From positions 56,927 through 120,926 of the forward strand of contig NZ_CACMSM010000002.1 of NCBI RefSeq assembly GCF_902616385.1: a stretch of 64,000 bases of DNA. Reading direction: 5' to 3'. Within the stretch, counting starts at the first letter, position 1, and the number at the start of each line of letters is the position of its first letter. Shown here in pieces: positions 37,212-45,722 of this stretch. The translations under genes and the position numbers were made by a program. Origin of the DNA: an uncultured Prochlorococcus sp. (GTDB taxonomy: Bacteria; Cyanobacteriota; Cyanobacteriia; PCC-6307; Cyanobiaceae). The notes beneath the pieces are model-generated. The model was not told the DNA's origin. It did not search any database and saw nothing but the letters and a program-made list of their open reading frames with translations.

Positions 37212-37769
37212 ATGAATTCAGACCTCACGTCATTCGATAAAATCGAACAAAAAATTGGTGGATCAAGAAAAATTTCAAATTATATTATTGGAGGAATGTT
37301 AACTATAGGAGGTATTGGTTTTCTTTTGGCCTCTATATCTAGCTACACAGGAAGGGATTTATTACCTTTAGGAAATCCTTCAACTTTGTTGTTTATCCCT
37401 CAAGGAATAATAATGGGAGCATACGGAGTAATAGCTAATTTATTAAATTTTTATTTGTGGTATTTGGTTTACATAAACTTTGGTTCAGGAAGTAATTATT
37501 TTGATAAATCCTCAAAATCTGTAGAAATAAAAAGAAAGGGACTATTTAAAGATGTTGAAGTTAAATTAAATTTTGATGAAATTAAATCTGTTAAGTTAGA
37601 TATAAGTGAGGGATTTAATCCTAGAAGAAGAATTGCCTTAGTATTAAAAGGTAGAAAAAAACCTCTCCCTTTAAGCGGAGCAGGTGAACTAAAACCACTG
37701 CTTCAGGTTGAAGAAGAAGGAGCTCGTTTAGCTAAATTTTTAGATGTTAATTTGGAGGGCCTAAAATAA
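37212..37769 (+). CDS. ycf4: Photosystem I assembly protein Ycf4
   Basis: This 185-aa thylakoid protein aids photosystem I assembly. Two N-terminal helices span about 25-45 (IIGGMLTIGGIGFLLASISS) and 60-85. A soluble C-terminal domain follows with VEVKLNFDEIKSVKLDISEG and NPRRRIALVLKGRKKPLPLS, as in the family. It is divergent from psbD. Its TAA stop overlaps the probable AUA start of the following cyclophilin gene. Confidence 0.94.
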   Translation: MNSDLTSFDKIEQKIGGSRKISNYIIGGMLTIGGIGFLLASISSYTGRDLLPLGNPSTLLFIPQGIIMGAYGVIANLLNFYLWYLVYINFGSGSNYFDKSSKSVEIKRKGLFKDVEVKLNFDEIKSVKLDISEGFNPRRRIALVLKGRKKPLPLSGAGELKPLLQVEEEGARLAKFLDVNLEGLK

Positions 37770-38422
37770 AAAAAAAATATTTTTTCATAACATTATCTTT
37801 TATAAAGATTTTGTTTTTGGTTCAAGCTTGTAGTTACAAAAGTAAGATTGATCCAAATTATTACTGCCAAAAACTTAAATTTAGTTGTATTCAGAGCAAT
37901 AAAGTAGTTAATTTTAAAACTTCAAAAGGTGTTTTTGAGGTAAAATTATTTGGGAAAGATTATCCAGTAACAGTATCAAATTTTCTGGAAAACATAGACA
38001 ATAATATTTATGAAAATAAAAAATTTTATAAAATAATAAATTATCCCCAAATTAGTTTTATACATGGCGGCGTTAATCCAGAAAATAAATCTTATATCGA
38101 ACGAAAACAAAACCTTAATAAGACAAGTCCAACAATACCTTTAGAAATAAAATTCAAAGAAGAAATAAAACCAAGATATAACTATCAAATAAAAAATCCT
38201 AGTGAAAGATTTAATTTAGTTAATACTTTTGAGAGTGGATCGATCGCTATGGTTAAAAGCGGTAAGAGTAAGTCTTCATCTACTGAATTTTTTTTTGTAA
38301 CGACTAAGATCCCAGAACTAGATGGAAGATATTCGATTTTTGGAAAGATTATTAAAGGATTAGACGTACTCGAAAAAATCAATAAAGAAGACTACATCAA
38401 GGCAGTACAGATATCTAATTAA
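37766..38422 (+). CDS. Cyclophilin-type peptidyl-prolyl isomerase lipoprotein with apparent AUA start
   Basis: The domain from about residue 50 follows the cyclophilin fold: [27 protein letters not shown], and [20 protein letters not shown] with [20 protein letters not shown]. The usual catalytic Arg of FHR is Lys here (FYK), so isomerase activity may be weak. The frame before TTG 37811 encodes [21 protein letters not shown], a complete lipoprotein signal with the lipobox Cys. The only start position that keeps it is ATA at 37766, 7 bases after GGAGG (37754-37758) and overlapping the ycf4 stop as ATAA. Relatives with ATGA would change both codons by one base. Length is then 218 aa. Confidence 0.78.
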   Translation: MKKKYFFITLSFIKILFLVQACSYKSKIDPNYYCQKLKFSCIQSNKVVNFKTSKGVFEVKLFGKDYPVTVSNFLENIDNNIYENKKFYKIINYPQISFIHGGVNPENKSYIERKQNLNKTSPTIPLEIKFKEEIKPRYNYQIKNPSERFNLVNTFESGSIAMVKSGKSKSSSTEFFFVTTKIPELDGRYSIFGKIIKGLDVLEKINKEDYIKAVQISN

Positions 38423-38943
38423 ATTTCTAGAGAATATTTATTTATTTTCAACATTTCTGTATTAACTCCTGAAGAGCGTTTAAGAGCTACCTTACCAGTC
38501 CTCGCTATTTCAAGGATGCCGTATGGCTCCAGTAATTTCTCTAAAGCAACTAACTTCCCAGGATCTCCAACTACCTCGAGAGTTAAAGCCATATCTGATA
38601 CATCAACAACTTTTGCACGGAAAATCTGTACTATATCAAGGATATTACTCCTAGTATCTTCTTTCGATGAAACTTTTAGTAACATCAATTCCCTTTCAAC
38701 AGCTGCGAGATTAGTAAAATCTACAACTCCCAGAACATTAAATAACTTATTAAGTTGCTTAGTCATTTGTTGAAGAGTTTCATCATCACCCTCTACTACC
38801 ATTGTTAACCTTGAAATCCCTTTAGATTCTGCAGGTCCTACTGCAAGGCTATCTATGTTGAATCCCCTTCTAGCGAAGAGACCTGAGATTCTACTCAAGG
38901 CTCCAGATTCATCTTCTACAAGAACTGATAATGTATGTTTCAT
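38419..38943 (-). CDS. ilvH: Acetolactate synthase small (regulatory) subunit
   Basis: This 174-aa regulatory subunit controls the first step of branched-chain amino-acid synthesis and confers valine feedback. The N-terminal ACT domain begins with [20 protein letters not shown] and continues with [20 protein letters not shown]. The second ACT-like half is at about 80-160. It overlaps the convergent cyclophilin gene by 4 bases and lies 3 bases downstream of the alpha/beta-hydrolase gene. Confidence 0.96.
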   Translation of the reverse strand: MKHTLSVLVEDESGALSRISGLFARRGFNIDSLAVGPAESKGISRLTMVVEGDDETLQQMTKQLNKLFNVLGVVDFTNLAAVERELMLLKVSSKEDTRSNILDIVQIFRAKVVDVSDMALTLEVVGDPGKLVALEKLLEPYGILEIARTGKVALKRSSGVNTEMLKINKYSLEI

Positions 38944-38946
38944 ATT

Positions 38947-39906
38947 TTAAAAAGTTTTTAAATCTCTAATCCATTCATAAGAAATTCTATTGAATACTGA
39001 AGGGTCTTCATCATGGATACAATGCCCTGAATTGGATACTATTTTTAATTTTACCCATCTATGGAAATTTGCAATCTTTTTACCAACAAATAAAGGTATG
39101 AAATTATCTTTTTCGCCCCAAATCAATAAAAAAGGAACTTTTTTTGAGGCGCTAAGTTTTCTCAAAAGGTGAGAAGCTTTAAATTTTTCATCTCTAGAAG
39201 ACATTCCAATACACATTGCTCTTAATGATCTAGCTGAAGTTCTCCTTAAAACTGGTTTTGTTACCAAATCTATTAGTTCGCGATCAATATTATCTTTTTT
39301 AAAATAGGCAGAATTTAATCCCAGTTTAATAACCCCTAATTTGTTTATTAAAAATAAAATTATCTCCAAAGGGAAAAACAAAAAAAATATTGTTATGAAT
39401 CTATCTTGAAATTTCTTAAATGATGATTTTTTTGTTATGGACTTTTTATTTTCTTGAATTTGATCTGGCAAAGGCGATGCAATAACTGTTGAAATCTGAT
39501 CCTCTAATGAAACAGCACATGTTAAAGCAACTAGTGAACCAAGAGAATTGCCAATAAGAATTACTTTCCCAGAATTCTTTGGTCTTATTACCTGTGCAAT
39601 AAAGTCTTTCACTTGATCACACCAAATCTCATTATTTAATTTTCCAATTTGTCTAATCCCAGGTTGATCTGAATCCCCAAATCCTATTAAATCCAAAGAA
39701 TAAGAGGCAAAATTCTTTTTCGCAAAATACTCTAAATTATTTCTCCAATGTTTTCGACTTGCTCCAAATCCATGGAGAAAGATAATTGGAATTTCATTTT
39801 CTTCGCCTGTAACACTCCAACAAATTTTAAAACCATTCCAATTCCAGTAATTAGGAATATTTATATTTTTTTTAAAATTATTATTCATATATTCAAAAAT
39901 TTTCAA
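38947..39906 (-). CDS. Alpha/beta-fold hydrolase
   Basis: This 319-aa hydrolase has an oxyanion region IIFLHGFGASRKHWRNN near 42, a nucleophile elbow LIGNSLGSLVALTC with Ser near 124, the acid in LLIWGEKDNFIPLF near 268 and His in VSNSGHCIHDEDP near 295. A hydrophobic lid segment near 170-195 (FITIFFLFFPLEIILFLINK) may touch the membrane. The substrate is unknown; esterase- or dienelactone-type activity is typical. It precedes ilvH by 3 bases on the same strand. Confidence 0.82.
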   Translation of the reverse strand: MKIFEYMNNNFKKNINIPNYWNWNGFKICWSVTGEENEIPIIFLHGFGASRKHWRNNLEYFAKKNFASYSLDLIGFGDSDQPGIRQIGKLNNEIWCDQVKDFIAQVIRPKNSGKVILIGNSLGSLVALTCAVSLEDQISTVIASPLPDQIQENKKSITKKSSFKKFQDRFITIFFLFFPLEIILFLINKLGVIKLGLNSAYFKKDNIDRELIDLVTKPVLRRTSARSLRAMCIGMSSRDEKFKASHLLRKLSASKKVPFLLIWGEKDNFIPLFVGKKIANFHRWVKLKIVSNSGHCIHDEDPSVFNRISYEWIRDLKTF

Positions 39907-39981
39907 GATATTTGAATTATCTACATTTTTAACAAATAATTGTATTTTGTATGTAAATTATAGTAATCATTCAATTTTACT

Positions 39982-40080
39982 ATGGCTAAAGAGATTTTTA
40001 GTATTGCAGCAGTTTTTTGGATACTAATACCAATAGGATTAGTTGGTGGTGCTTTGTTATTAAAGTTTCAGGGAGACTGA
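39982..40080 (+). CDS. petM: Cytochrome b6-f complex subunit 7 (PetM)
   Basis: This 32-aa single-helix peptide begins [20 protein letters not shown] and ends [12 protein letters not shown], matching the PetM pattern. It is a small peripheral subunit of the cytochrome b6f complex in thylakoids. ATG lies at 39982-39984 and TGA at 40078-40080. It stands 58 bases ahead of ycf39 in the same direction. Confidence 0.95.
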
Positions 40081-40137
40081 TTCTCACGGATACATCACAA
40101 TTTGAGTTATGGTCTTAAAGTTAAGTAAACCTTAAGT

Positions 40138-41100
40138 ATGAAGATTCTTTTAGTAGGAGCAACAGGGACACTTGGTAGACAAATAGCAAAGCAAGCTATA
40201 GAAGAGGGACATGAAGTAAGATGCTTTGTAAGAAATCCAAGAAAAGCTTCCTTTCTACAAGAATGGGGTTGTGAGCTAACAAAAGGCAATTTATTAAATT
40301 ATTCTGATATCGAATATGCATTGCAAGATATTGAAGTAGTTATTGATGCAGCGACTGGTAGGCCAGATGATCCTAAAAGTATTTATGAAATTGATTGGGA
40401 TGGAAAACTTAACTTATTCAATGCTTGCGAATCTTTAAACGTAAAAAGGGTAATATTCCTCTCTATCCTCCTAACAGAAAAGTTTAGAAATGTTCCTTTA
40501 ATGGACATTAAATATTGTACTGAAAAACTTCTTGAGAAATCTGATCTAGAATATACCATTTTCAAATGTGCAGCTTTTATGCAAGGAGTTATTGGTCAAT
40601 TCGCAATCCCAATCTTGGATAGTCAAGCAGTGTGGATGAGTGGGAATCCAACTAAAATTGCTTATATGAATACTCAAGATATGGCGAAAGTTGTTATAGC
40701 AGCAGTAAATAATCCAAAAACTCACAGAACATCATTGCCATTAGTAGGTCCCAAAGCATGGGATTCAAATGAAGTTATATCTTTATGTGAAAAATTTAGT
40801 GAAAAAAAGGCGAAAATTTTTAGAGTTTCCCCCTTCCTTATTAGTGTCACTCAAAAAGTAGTTTCCTTTTTCCAAGATTCTCTTAATGTTGCTGAGCGAT
40901 TGGCTTTTGCTGAAGTAACTAGTAGTGGCGAATCATTAGATGCTGACATGAGCAAAACTTACGAAATATTGGAACTTAAAAAAGAGGATATGACCTCACT
41001 AGAAAGTTATATAAAGGAGTACTATCAACAAATACTTAAAAGATTAAGGGAAATGGAAGCGGATCTTAATATTGAAGAAAAAAAGAGATTACCTTTTTAA
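40138..41100 (+). CDS. ycf39: Ycf39-type NAD(P)-binding protein
   Basis: This 320-aa atypical short-chain dehydrogenase of the NmrA/Ycf39/HCF173 group begins with the Rossmann motif LLVGATGTLGRQIAKQAIEEGHEVRCFVRN. It lacks the catalytic YxxxK. In Synechocystis, Ycf39 with Hlip proteins helps deliver chlorophyll to newly made photosystem II subunits. That makes the hli genes near 58 kb of functional interest. KAAFMQGVIGQFAIPI-like KCAAFMQGVIGQFAIPILD near 142 is family-typical. Confidence 0.93.
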   Translation: MKILLVGATGTLGRQIAKQAIEEGHEVRCFVRNPRKASFLQEWGCELTKGNLLNYSDIEYALQDIEVVIDAATGRPDDPKSIYEIDWDGKLNLFNACESLNVKRVIFLSILLTEKFRNVPLMDIKYCTEKLLEKSDLEYTIFKCAAFMQGVIGQFAIPILDSQAVWMSGNPTKIAYMNTQDMAKVVIAAVNNPKTHRTSLPLVGPKAWDSNEVISLCEKFSEKKAKIFRVSPFLISVTQKVVSFFQDSLNVAERLAFAEVTSSGESLDADMSKTYEILELKKEDMTSLESYIKEYYQQILKRLREMEADLNIEEKKRLPF

Positions 41101-41156
41101 TATTGCAATTTTAGAATAAGATAGTATATTTGTACTATATTAAATAGTATTGACCT

Positions 41157-41369
41157 ATGTCTGTTTCTAAGTCTAAAAACCTTGAACGAAAACTAGAAAA
41201 TTTTGCAAAAGAAGCAAAAAATGAATTAAATAATGTTTGCGGATCTTCATTATGGGAAAGCCTTGGGTTTGTTTTTTTTGATCAATTAGAAGATTCTGAA
41301 AAAATTGCAAAAGCAAATTTTTACTATGGACAACTTCAAATAATTAATGAAATTAAATTTTCAATTTGA
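41157..41369 (+). CDS. Conserved hypothetical protein, 70 aa
   Basis: I do not recognise this 70-aa soluble protein. The first half is helical and charged (KSKNLERKLENFAKEAKNEL); the second contains WESLGFVFFDQLEDSEKIAK and NFYYGQLQIINEI. No signal or membrane segment is present. A partial dyad ACTATATTAAATAGT lies just upstream of the ATG and could be promoter-proximal. It precedes infA by 92 bases. Confidence 0.55.
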   Translation: MSVSKSKNLERKLENFAKEAKNELNNVCGSSLWESLGFVFFDQLEDSEKIAKANFYYGQLQIINEIKFSI

Positions 41370-41461
41370 ATTGAATTGCATATTTTTAGGTATGTAATTT
41401 TTTTTAAATCAATTATGGCCAATCTTTTTCTGATAATATGTACTTAGTAAAAGATTAATTA

Positions 41462-41728
41462 ATGATTGAAACTTCAGGTGTAATAGAAAAAGAGCAGGGG
41501 AATGGATTTTATTTGGTTACCTTGGAACAACCTGAAGGACATCAATGTTTATGTAGAGCTGCAGGTAAATTGACTAAATTTAGAATTAAATTATTAGCTG
41601 GAGATAAAGTTTTAGTTGAGATTAGTCCTTATGATCTCTCTAGAGGGAGGATAACTTATAGAGAAAGAAATGCAGGTGGTGCTAAACCTACTACTAATAA
41701 AAATAACCCTAAGAGAAATAATAAATAA
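41462..41728 (+). CDS. infA: Translation initiation factor IF-1
   Basis: This 88-aa S1/OB-fold factor occupies the ribosomal A site during initiation. The family core is visible as MIETSGVIEKEQGNGFYLVT, then LCRAAGKLTKFRIKLLAGDK and VLVEISPYDLSRGRITYRER. The tail NAGGAKPTTNKNNPKRNNK is longer and more polar than in enteric IF-1. It is divergent in sequence from the canonical infA and lies outside a ribosomal operon, so it may be a second, cyanobacterial IF-1 type. Confidence 0.88.
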   Translation: MIETSGVIEKEQGNGFYLVTLEQPEGHQCLCRAAGKLTKFRIKLLAGDKVLVEISPYDLSRGRITYRERNAGGAKPTTNKNNPKRNNK

Positions 41729-41737
41729 GAAGATACT

Positions 41738-43114
41738 TTAGATAATATTTTTTATCGCTTCTTTAAACTCACTTCTTTGCTTAACACCTTGCCATTGTTT
41801 TTTTAATAATTTTTCTTTGAAAAGTTGAACTGTTGGTGTGCCGTTAATACCAGCTTGTTTTGCAATATCTTGATCTTTATCAATATCTATTTCAACGCCA
41901 AGAACTGCACCATCAAGTTCTTTAATTACCCTTTTTAACTGAGGTTTCAAAACATGACATGGGCCGCAACTTGGAGAACTAAAAATTACTAAGATAGGTT
42001 TTTTACTCTCGTGATAAAGTTTCCTTAATGCATAACTGCCTTTTTGCCATTCAGAATTTGAATCGAAAGTATCTTCATTAACTTCATCTTCATTAAAATC
42101 TGATGAATTAAGTTTTTTTTCTGGTTCGGGTGTTTCTCTAACTATAATTTTTGCTAAGTTTTTCTCGGCTAGCCACCTCTCGGTAGCTAATGCTGCCATG
42201 CAACCAGTTCCTGCAGCTGTAACTCCTTGTCTCCACTCAGAATCTACAACATCACCTGCTGCGAAGATGCCTTCGATAGATGTTTCTGGTCTTCCTGATT
42301 TACAAGCAATATATCCCTTATTATCTAGGTCAATTTTGTTGTCCAAAAACTTCGTATTTGGTGTGTGACCTATCGCGTAAAAAAGACCTTTTATATTGAT
42401 TTCCCCTTTACCTTCTTGAGAGTTAATAGTTTCTATTCTTTCAAGCCATTCAGAACCATCAGCTTTATCAACTTTCGTGTTCCAATGAATTTCTATCTTT
42501 GGATTAGCTTTTACTCTATCTACCATTGCAGCGCTAGCCCTTAATTTTTCTGATCTAACAATTAAATGCACTTTGCTGCCATACTTCGTGAGGTATGCGG
42601 CTTCTTCACATGCAGAGTCGCCTCCTCCTATAACAGCTAGTTCTTCATCTCTGAATTGTGGAGTTGCTCCATCACAGATTGCACAAGCACTTATTCCTTT
42701 ACTCCAGAATTTATCTTCATTTATTACTCCTAATCTATTAGCACTTGCTCCAGTTGCAATAATAATTGAGTTAGTTTTTATAGTCCCTTCTAAAGTTTTT
42801 AATTCAAATGGGTGTGAATCAGTATTTATTGAGATAACATCACTTTCGTATAAATTAGTACCCCATCTTTCTGCTTGAGCCTTCATTAGATCCATCAATT
42901 CAGGACCCAGAACTCCATCTGGGAAACCTGGATAATTTTCAACAAATGTTGTAGTCATTAATTGCCCACCAGGAATTCCACCAGAATTAAATCCTGTTAC
43001 AAGTAATGGTTGAAGATTTGCTCGTGCGGCATATATTGCAGCGGTGTAACCTGCAGGTCCCGAACCTATAATTACAACATTTTCCAAGTTTGAAATCTTC
43101 TCTTTATTTTCCAT
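41738..43114 (-). CDS. NADPH-thioredoxin reductase fused to thioredoxin (NTRC)
   Basis: This 458-aa two-domain flavoprotein has an N-terminal thioredoxin-reductase part with FAD loop IGSGPAGYTAAIYAARA, active disulfide ACAICDGA near 141 and NADPH loop VIGGGDSACEEAAYLTKYG. A linker at about 320-355 is rich in Glu, Asn and Asp. A thioredoxin domain follows with SSPSCGPCHVLKP near 380. Fused NTRC uses NADPH to keep 2-Cys peroxiredoxins reduced and is typical of cyanobacteria and plastids. It converges on infA. Confidence 0.95.
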   Translation of the reverse strand: MENKEKISNLENVVIIGSGPAGYTAAIYAARANLQPLLVTGFNSGGIPGGQLMTTTFVENYPGFPDGVLGPELMDLMKAQAERWGTNLYESDVISINTDSHPFELKTLEGTIKTNSIIIATGASANRLGVINEDKFWSKGISACAICDGATPQFRDEELAVIGGGDSACEEAAYLTKYGSKVHLIVRSEKLRASAAMVDRVKANPKIEIHWNTKVDKADGSEWLERIETINSQEGKGEINIKGLFYAIGHTPNTKFLDNKIDLDNKGYIACKSGRPETSIEGIFAAGDVVDSEWRQGVTAAGTGCMAALATERWLAEKNLAKIIVRETPEPEKKLNSSDFNEDEVNEDTFDSNSEWQKGSYALRKLYHESKKPILVIFSSPSCGPCHVLKPQLKRVIKELDGAVLGVEIDIDKDQDIAKQAGINGTPTVQLFKEKLLKKQWQGVKQRSEFKEAIKNII

Positions 43115-43192
43115 TTATTTGCTAATTTCACTATTTATAATAATAAATTAACCCAAATAATGTAGGGCGGATTTCACTCGATATATTTAGAC

Positions 43193-43417
43193 TCAATCGT
43201 TGACTTTTTGGTCTAATAACTTTTTTAATTCCTTTGGGAAGTTTAATACAGAATCTTTTAAATTTTCGTTCTTTTCTCCAATATGTAAAATCCACTCTCT
43301 AAATTCTTCTGCGATTGCATAACTGTCTTCATACCTTTCTAAAGTGTCCATTGCAGAAATTCTATTGGTTGCCCAACAAGTAGCTATGTCGATCCTTTTT
43401 CTAATGAAATTGTCCAT
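43193..43417 (-). CDS. Conserved hypothetical protein, about 74 aa
   Basis: I do not recognise this small soluble protein. It reads MDNFIRKRIDIATCWATNRI, SAMDTLERYEDSYAIAEEFR and EWILHIGEKNENLKDSVLNF. An upstream in-frame ATG at 43450 would add MCLSIYNLNFS, less likely because the second Met starts a more conserved-looking domain. It is mostly helical and acidic, with one cysteine. No operon partner is apparent. Confidence 0.55.
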   Translation of the reverse strand: MDNFIRKRIDIATCWATNRISAMDTLERYEDSYAIAEEFREWILHIGEKNENLKDSVLNFPKELKKLLDQKVND

Positions 43418-43571
43418 TGAAAAATTTAAGTTGTATATAGATAAACACATCAGAGAACGTTTGTATTGTCTAATAAGTTACAACTTTGTACTTCCAAACA
43501 ATAATTTAATCTTTAATTTATATTTGAGCCAATTTTTGGGTGAAATATAAAGAAAATATAAAAAAATTGAG

Positions 43572-44150
43572 TTAGACTGCCTCGCTGTGATTTGCAAGTA
43601 GCCTTTCAACTTCCTCAAAACCCTCTTTAGCTGAATTTATTGCAAGTTCCTCGCTAACTTTTTCTTCTGATATTAATTTTGCGGATATTTTCTTTAAAAG
43701 AGTTTCTTTCTTTTCTCTTAGTGAACTAACAATTTCTTCTTCAATGATAGATTTTATAGCTTTAGAAATTATTTTTTTATCATTTGCTTCCTCGAATGTG
43801 CCCTGAACTAATTCTTGAATAAATAATCGATGAACCTCGCTACTCCTCAGAAAGCTTTCTGTGGCATTAATAATTCCTTCAACAAGAGCTTCATCAGGTT
43901 CAGAATCATTTTCTGCAAGCTTAAATTCCCAATCTAAATGTCTTCTTTGCCAACCTGCCGAGTGGAGACTGGGCATGACTGTCTGTGAATAAGTATCAAC
44001 TGACATTTCATAAATTCTCTCTGCTAATTTCTCGCACCAGTCTTTACCATGCTTTTCTAGATTTTTCTGCATAGCTTGCCTTGGAACAGCATGACCACCA
44101 TGATGACTGTGGCACACTCCATCAGGACATTCGATTGCTTTTATACTCAT
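43572..44150 (-). CDS. Conserved hypothetical protein with His/Cys-rich N-terminus
   Basis: This is a 192-aa protein of unknown function. The first 20 residues carry ECPDGVCHSHHGGHAVPRQA, a Cys/His cluster suited to metal binding. The remainder is helical: GKDWCEKLAERIYEMSVDTY, SAGWQRRHLDWEFKLAEND, and a long charged coiled-coil-like tail from about 130 to 185. It has no signal peptide. It is transcribed away from the pnt operon and is likely cyanobacterium-specific. Confidence 0.6.
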   Translation of the reverse strand: MSIKAIECPDGVCHSHHGGHAVPRQAMQKNLEKHGKDWCEKLAERIYEMSVDTYSQTVMPSLHSAGWQRRHLDWEFKLAENDSEPDEALVEGIINATESFLRSSEVHRLFIQELVQGTFEEANDKKIISKAIKSIIEEEIVSSLREKKETLLKKISAKLISEEKVSEELAINSAKEGFEEVERLLANHSEAV

Positions 44151-44277
44151 TGGATTATTTAGTACTTATATATTCTAGATAGCTATTTTTTACAGAAAAG
44201 AAAATATATTTTTAACAAAAATCCAAGACTTTTGACTTTCTTCAATTTATATTTAGTATGTTAAAAAAATAAATAAA

Positions 44278-45408
44278 TTGACAAAGATACTTATTCCTTC
44301 CGAAAAAAGCTCTGGTGAAAGAAGAGTCTCAGCTACACCAGAAGCGGTAAAGAAATTAAAAAGCCTTGGATGTGATGTTTATATTGAAAGTTCAGCAGGG
44401 AAATTATCAGGATTTAGTGACTTATCATATGAAGAATCGGGCGGAATAATAATAAACAAATTAGATCAAAAAATTTGGGGTGAAGCGGACTTAATATTTT
44501 GTGTTCAAACTCCATCAGAGGATAATTTAACTAAGTTAAAGAAAGGCGCTGTTCTTCTCGGTCTTCTTAACCCATATGGTAATAAGGAGCTTCTAAGGAT
44601 TATAAATAGTAATAAAATTTCAGCTTTATCATTAGAGTTGCTTCCTAGGATTAGTAGAGCTCAATCTTCTGATGTTCTTTCTTCACAGGCTAATATTGCT
44701 GGATATAAAGCAGTTCTTTTGGCTGCAAGTGAGTTAGATAGATATTTCCCAATGCTTATGACTGCAGCTGGGACAGTTCAACCTGCCAAAGTAGTGGTTC
44801 TTGGTGGAGGCGTTGCAGGATTACAGGCAGTTGCGACAGCAAAAAGACTCGGAGCAATAGTATTTGTATCTGATATTAGACCTGCTGTTAAAGAACAAGT
44901 AGAGTCCCTCGGAGCAAGATTTATAGAGCTTCCTGAAGTTGAGGAAAAGCCAGGGGAGGCAGGAGGTTATGCAAAAGCTGTAACACCCGAATTCCTCTCA
45001 AAACAGAAGGCAACTTTAACTAAATATTTATCTGAAGCTGATGTTGCTATATGTACTGCGCAAGTTCTAGGTAAAAAGGCCCCTGTTTTAATAGACTCCC
45101 CCATGATTAAAAAAATGAGATCTGGAGCAGTAGTTATTGATTTAGCAGTTTCTCAGGGAGGGAACTGCGAAGGATCAAAATCAAATGAAACTATTATCAA
45201 AGATGGGGTAAAACTTATAGGAGCGGGGGAATTACCCTCTTCAGTTCCTTATGATGCAAGTTCACTTTATGCTAAGAACTTAACATCTTTGATTACACCA
45301 TTTATAAAAGATGGTCTAATTAAATTAGATAAAGAGGATGAACTCATTTCTGGATGTTTATTAAGCGATGAAGGAGTTGTTCTTCAAAATAAAGTTTTTG
45401 AAAATTGA
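44278..45408 (+). CDS. pntA: NAD(P) transhydrogenase alpha subunit, part 1
   Basis: This is the soluble NAD(H)-binding domain I of the proton-pumping transhydrogenase that links NADH and NADPH pools. The N-terminus is TKILIPSEKSSGERRVSATP, the RQD-like region follows, and the dinucleotide loop is VVVLGGGVAGLQAVATAKRLG near 170. The start is TTG at 44278. At 376 aa it lacks the membrane part, which is a separate gene 12 bases downstream. This split alpha subunit is usual in cyanobacteria. Confidence 0.95.
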   Translation: MTKILIPSEKSSGERRVSATPEAVKKLKSLGCDVYIESSAGKLSGFSDLSYEESGGIIINKLDQKIWGEADLIFCVQTPSEDNLTKLKKGAVLLGLLNPYGNKELLRIINSNKISALSLELLPRISRAQSSDVLSSQANIAGYKAVLLAASELDRYFPMLMTAAGTVQPAKVVVLGGGVAGLQAVATAKRLGAIVFVSDIRPAVKEQVESLGARFIELPEVEEKPGEAGGYAKAVTPEFLSKQKATLTKYLSEADVAICTAQVLGKKAPVLIDSPMIKKMRSGAVVIDLAVSQGGNCEGSKSNETIIKDGVKLIGAGELPSSVPYDASSLYAKNLTSLITPFIKDGLIKLDKEDELISGCLLSDEGVVLQNKVFEN

Positions 45409-45420
45409 GGTTTTAAAATT

Positions 45421-45714
45421 ATGTCTTTTATAAGTCTTCTTTGGGTTCTTTTACTTGGTAGTTTATTAGGCCTCGAGTTAATTGGAAAAGTTCCTCCTAC
45501 TCTTCACACACCTCTAATGAGTGGAGCAAATGCAATTTCGGGAATAACAATGCTTGCAGCCTTGACTTTAATTGTAAAAGCAGAAGGTAACGTACCACTT
45601 TTAATCATTGGTTCAGTTTCTCTTGGATTTGCTCTTTTCAACGTTGTAGGCGGTTTCTTTGTAACTGATCGAATGCTCGCGATGTTTAGTCGTAAACCAT
45701 CAAATAAGAAGTAA
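45421..45714 (+). CDS. pntA2: NAD(P) transhydrogenase alpha subunit, part 2
   Basis: This 97-aa membrane segment of the alpha subunit has three helices, including VPPTLHTPLMSGANAISGIT near 24-43, the conserved proton-channel region, and FVTDRMLAMFSRKPSNKK at the end. It lies 12 bases after part 1 and 8 before pntB. Confidence 0.95.
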   Translation: MSFISLLWVLLLGSLLGLELIGKVPPTLHTPLMSGANAISGITMLAALTLIVKAEGNVPLLIIGSVSLGFALFNVVGGFFVTDRMLAMFSRKPSNKK

Positions 45715-45722
45715 TTTTTAAA

